DNA from: Deltaproteobacteria bacterium
GTDB taxonomy: Bacteria; Desulfobacterota; GWC2-55-46; JAUVFY01
Length of the DNA stretch: 7,047 bases
NCBI GenBank assembly: GCA_030594025.1
Contig: JAUVFY010000063.1
Span: 1 to 7,047, forward strand
Direction of reading: 5' to 3'
The position numbers and the translations under genes were made by a program. Of the stretch, positions 6,583 to 7,047 are shown one piece after another. Within the stretch, counting starts at the first letter, position 1. Each line of letters starts with the position of its first letter. Below the pieces are notes generated by a model that ran no database searches, was not told the DNA's origin, and worked only from the letters and a program-made list of their open reading frames with translations.

Positions 6583-6600
6583 CTGTACTATTGTACAGTT
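6581..6600. promoter_or_regulatory. lux box (LuxR-type binding site)
   Basis: ACCTGTACTATTGTACAGTT matches the 20-bp Vibrio fischeri lux box ACCTGTAGGATCGTACAGGT at 16 positions. Its core CTGTAC-TATT-GTACAG (6583-6598) is a perfect 6-bp dyad with a 4-bp centre. It ends 34 bp before the start codon of the LuxI-like gene, where an autoinduction site is expected. The adjacent gene makes a chance match unlikely, although binding is inferred, not shown. Confidence 0.75.
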
Positions 6601-6618
6601 ACTTAAAGAGCCGGTTCC

Positions 6619-6627
6619 TGCTAATTC
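6619..6627 (+). promoter_or_regulatory. Candidate extended -10 of the LuxI-like gene
   Basis: TGCTAATTC is an extended -10 (TGn plus TAATTC at 6622-6627) placed where class-II LuxR activation needs it, about 21 bp after the lux box. The implied transcription start is near 6633-6635, at or just before the ATG, so the mRNA would be almost leaderless. TTCTAT at 6625-6630 is an alternative. Confidence 0.3.
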
Positions 6628-6634
6628 TATCCCC

Positions 6635-7047
6635 ATGGAACAGGTCTTCAAAGAGGAGGGGTTTTTAATAAAGAGCATAACCACGTGCGAGGAAAGGGAG
6701 GCCGCCTTCCGACTGCGGCACGATGTGTTTTGTGATGAGCTTAAATGGGTCCCCCCATCCCAGGACCGGATGGAAGAAGACGCTTATGACGCTTTCGCCC
6801 ACCCCATAGGATTGTTCGACGAGACGAAGACGCTCGTGGGGCATGTCCGACTCATACACGCACCCGACCCGTTCATGATTGAAAAGGAGTTTGCCTGTTT
6901 GCTTAACGGGGATAAGGCTTTCAGTAAGCTTCCGAATATGGCTGAATCAACACGGATATGCGTGAAGAAAGAATTCAGGACAAGACAGGTTGGGTCCTTG
7001 TCGATAGCCCACCTCCTATATAAGGCAATTTATAATTGGTGCCTTCT
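6635..7047 (+). CDS. LuxI-like autoinducer synthase (3' end cut off)
   Basis: GNAT-fold acyltransferase of the autoinducer synthase type; LuxI enzymes make acyl-homoserine lactones from S-adenosylmethionine and acyl-ACP. The first 137 codons are present and the gene runs off the window. Conserved LuxI residues are all found: R28, F32 and W38 in RLRHDVFCDELKW, D49 and D52 in EEDAYD, R72 in GHVRL, F80, and E104 and R107 in AESTRICV. Spacing matches V. fischeri/EsaI numbering (R24, F28, W34, D45, D48, R69, E100, R103) to within one residue. Alternatives are the PEP-CTERM/exosortase-associated acyltransferases and FeeM-like N-acyl amino acid synthases, which share the fold; the segment after R107 (TRQVGSLSIAHLLYKAIYNW) is somewhat closer to those. 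The lux box upstream favours quorum sensing. No Shine-Dalgarno precedes the ATG, and no in-frame ATG, GTG or TTG was found further upstream. Acyl-chain specificity cannot be read, since the relevant region is missing. Confidence 0.83.
   Translation, partial: MEQVFKEEGFLIKSITTCEEREAAFRLRHDVFCDELKWVPPSQDRMEEDAYDAFAHPIGLFDETKTLVGHVRLIHAPDPFMIEKEFACLLNGDKAFSKLPNMAESTRICVKKEFRTRQVGSLSIAHLLYKAIYNWCL

Overview
This window comes from an aerobic, Gram-negative-type bacterium of moderate GC content. It carries a haem-copper oxidase subunit, a secreted lytic transglycosylase and a LuxI-family gene. The mix (DUF4124-SLT protein, REC-histidine kinase, FxsA, NadB, RadC) resembles deltaproteobacterial or related uncultured lineages, but the sequence alone cannot fix the taxon. 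There is no transposase, integrase, tRNA, rRNA or CRISPR array, and most of it looks like ordinary chromosomal housekeeping DNA.

Layout, left to right. On the minus strand lie cytochrome c oxidase subunit III (7-756) and an FxsA-family membrane protein (849-1220). Next is a 320-bp gap with a perfect dyad (1264-1281) and traces of a small coding sequence that changes frame at GGGTTTT and stops directly against the following start codon. On the plus strand follows a soluble receiver-histidine kinase protein (1541-2611). L-aspartate oxidase, NadB (2633-4240, minus), converges on it and has its own recognisable promoter. A divergent plus-strand pair comes next: a secreted SLT lytic transglycosylase (4481-5074) and phosphatidylglycerophosphate synthase, PgsA (5105-5680), both envelope functions. 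RadC (5746-6504, minus) converges on PgsA. At the right edge, divergent from radC, a plus-strand gene cut off by the window end (from 6635) encodes an autoinducer-synthase-like acyltransferase.

The most interesting part is the right end. The truncated gene keeps every hallmark residue of LuxI acyl-homoserine-lactone synthases at near-identical spacing. Just upstream is a 20-bp site (6581-6600) that matches the Vibrio fischeri lux box at 16 of 20 positions, with a perfect CTGTAC-N4-GTACAG core. Together these suggest an autoregulated quorum-sensing locus whose LuxR-type regulator lies outside the window. The box is so close to the start codon that the activated transcript may be leaderless, and the start codon has no Shine-Dalgarno sequence.

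The other genes do not form one pathway. They cover respiration (CoxC), NAD synthesis (NadB), signalling (REC-HK) and envelope maintenance (transglycosylase, PgsA).
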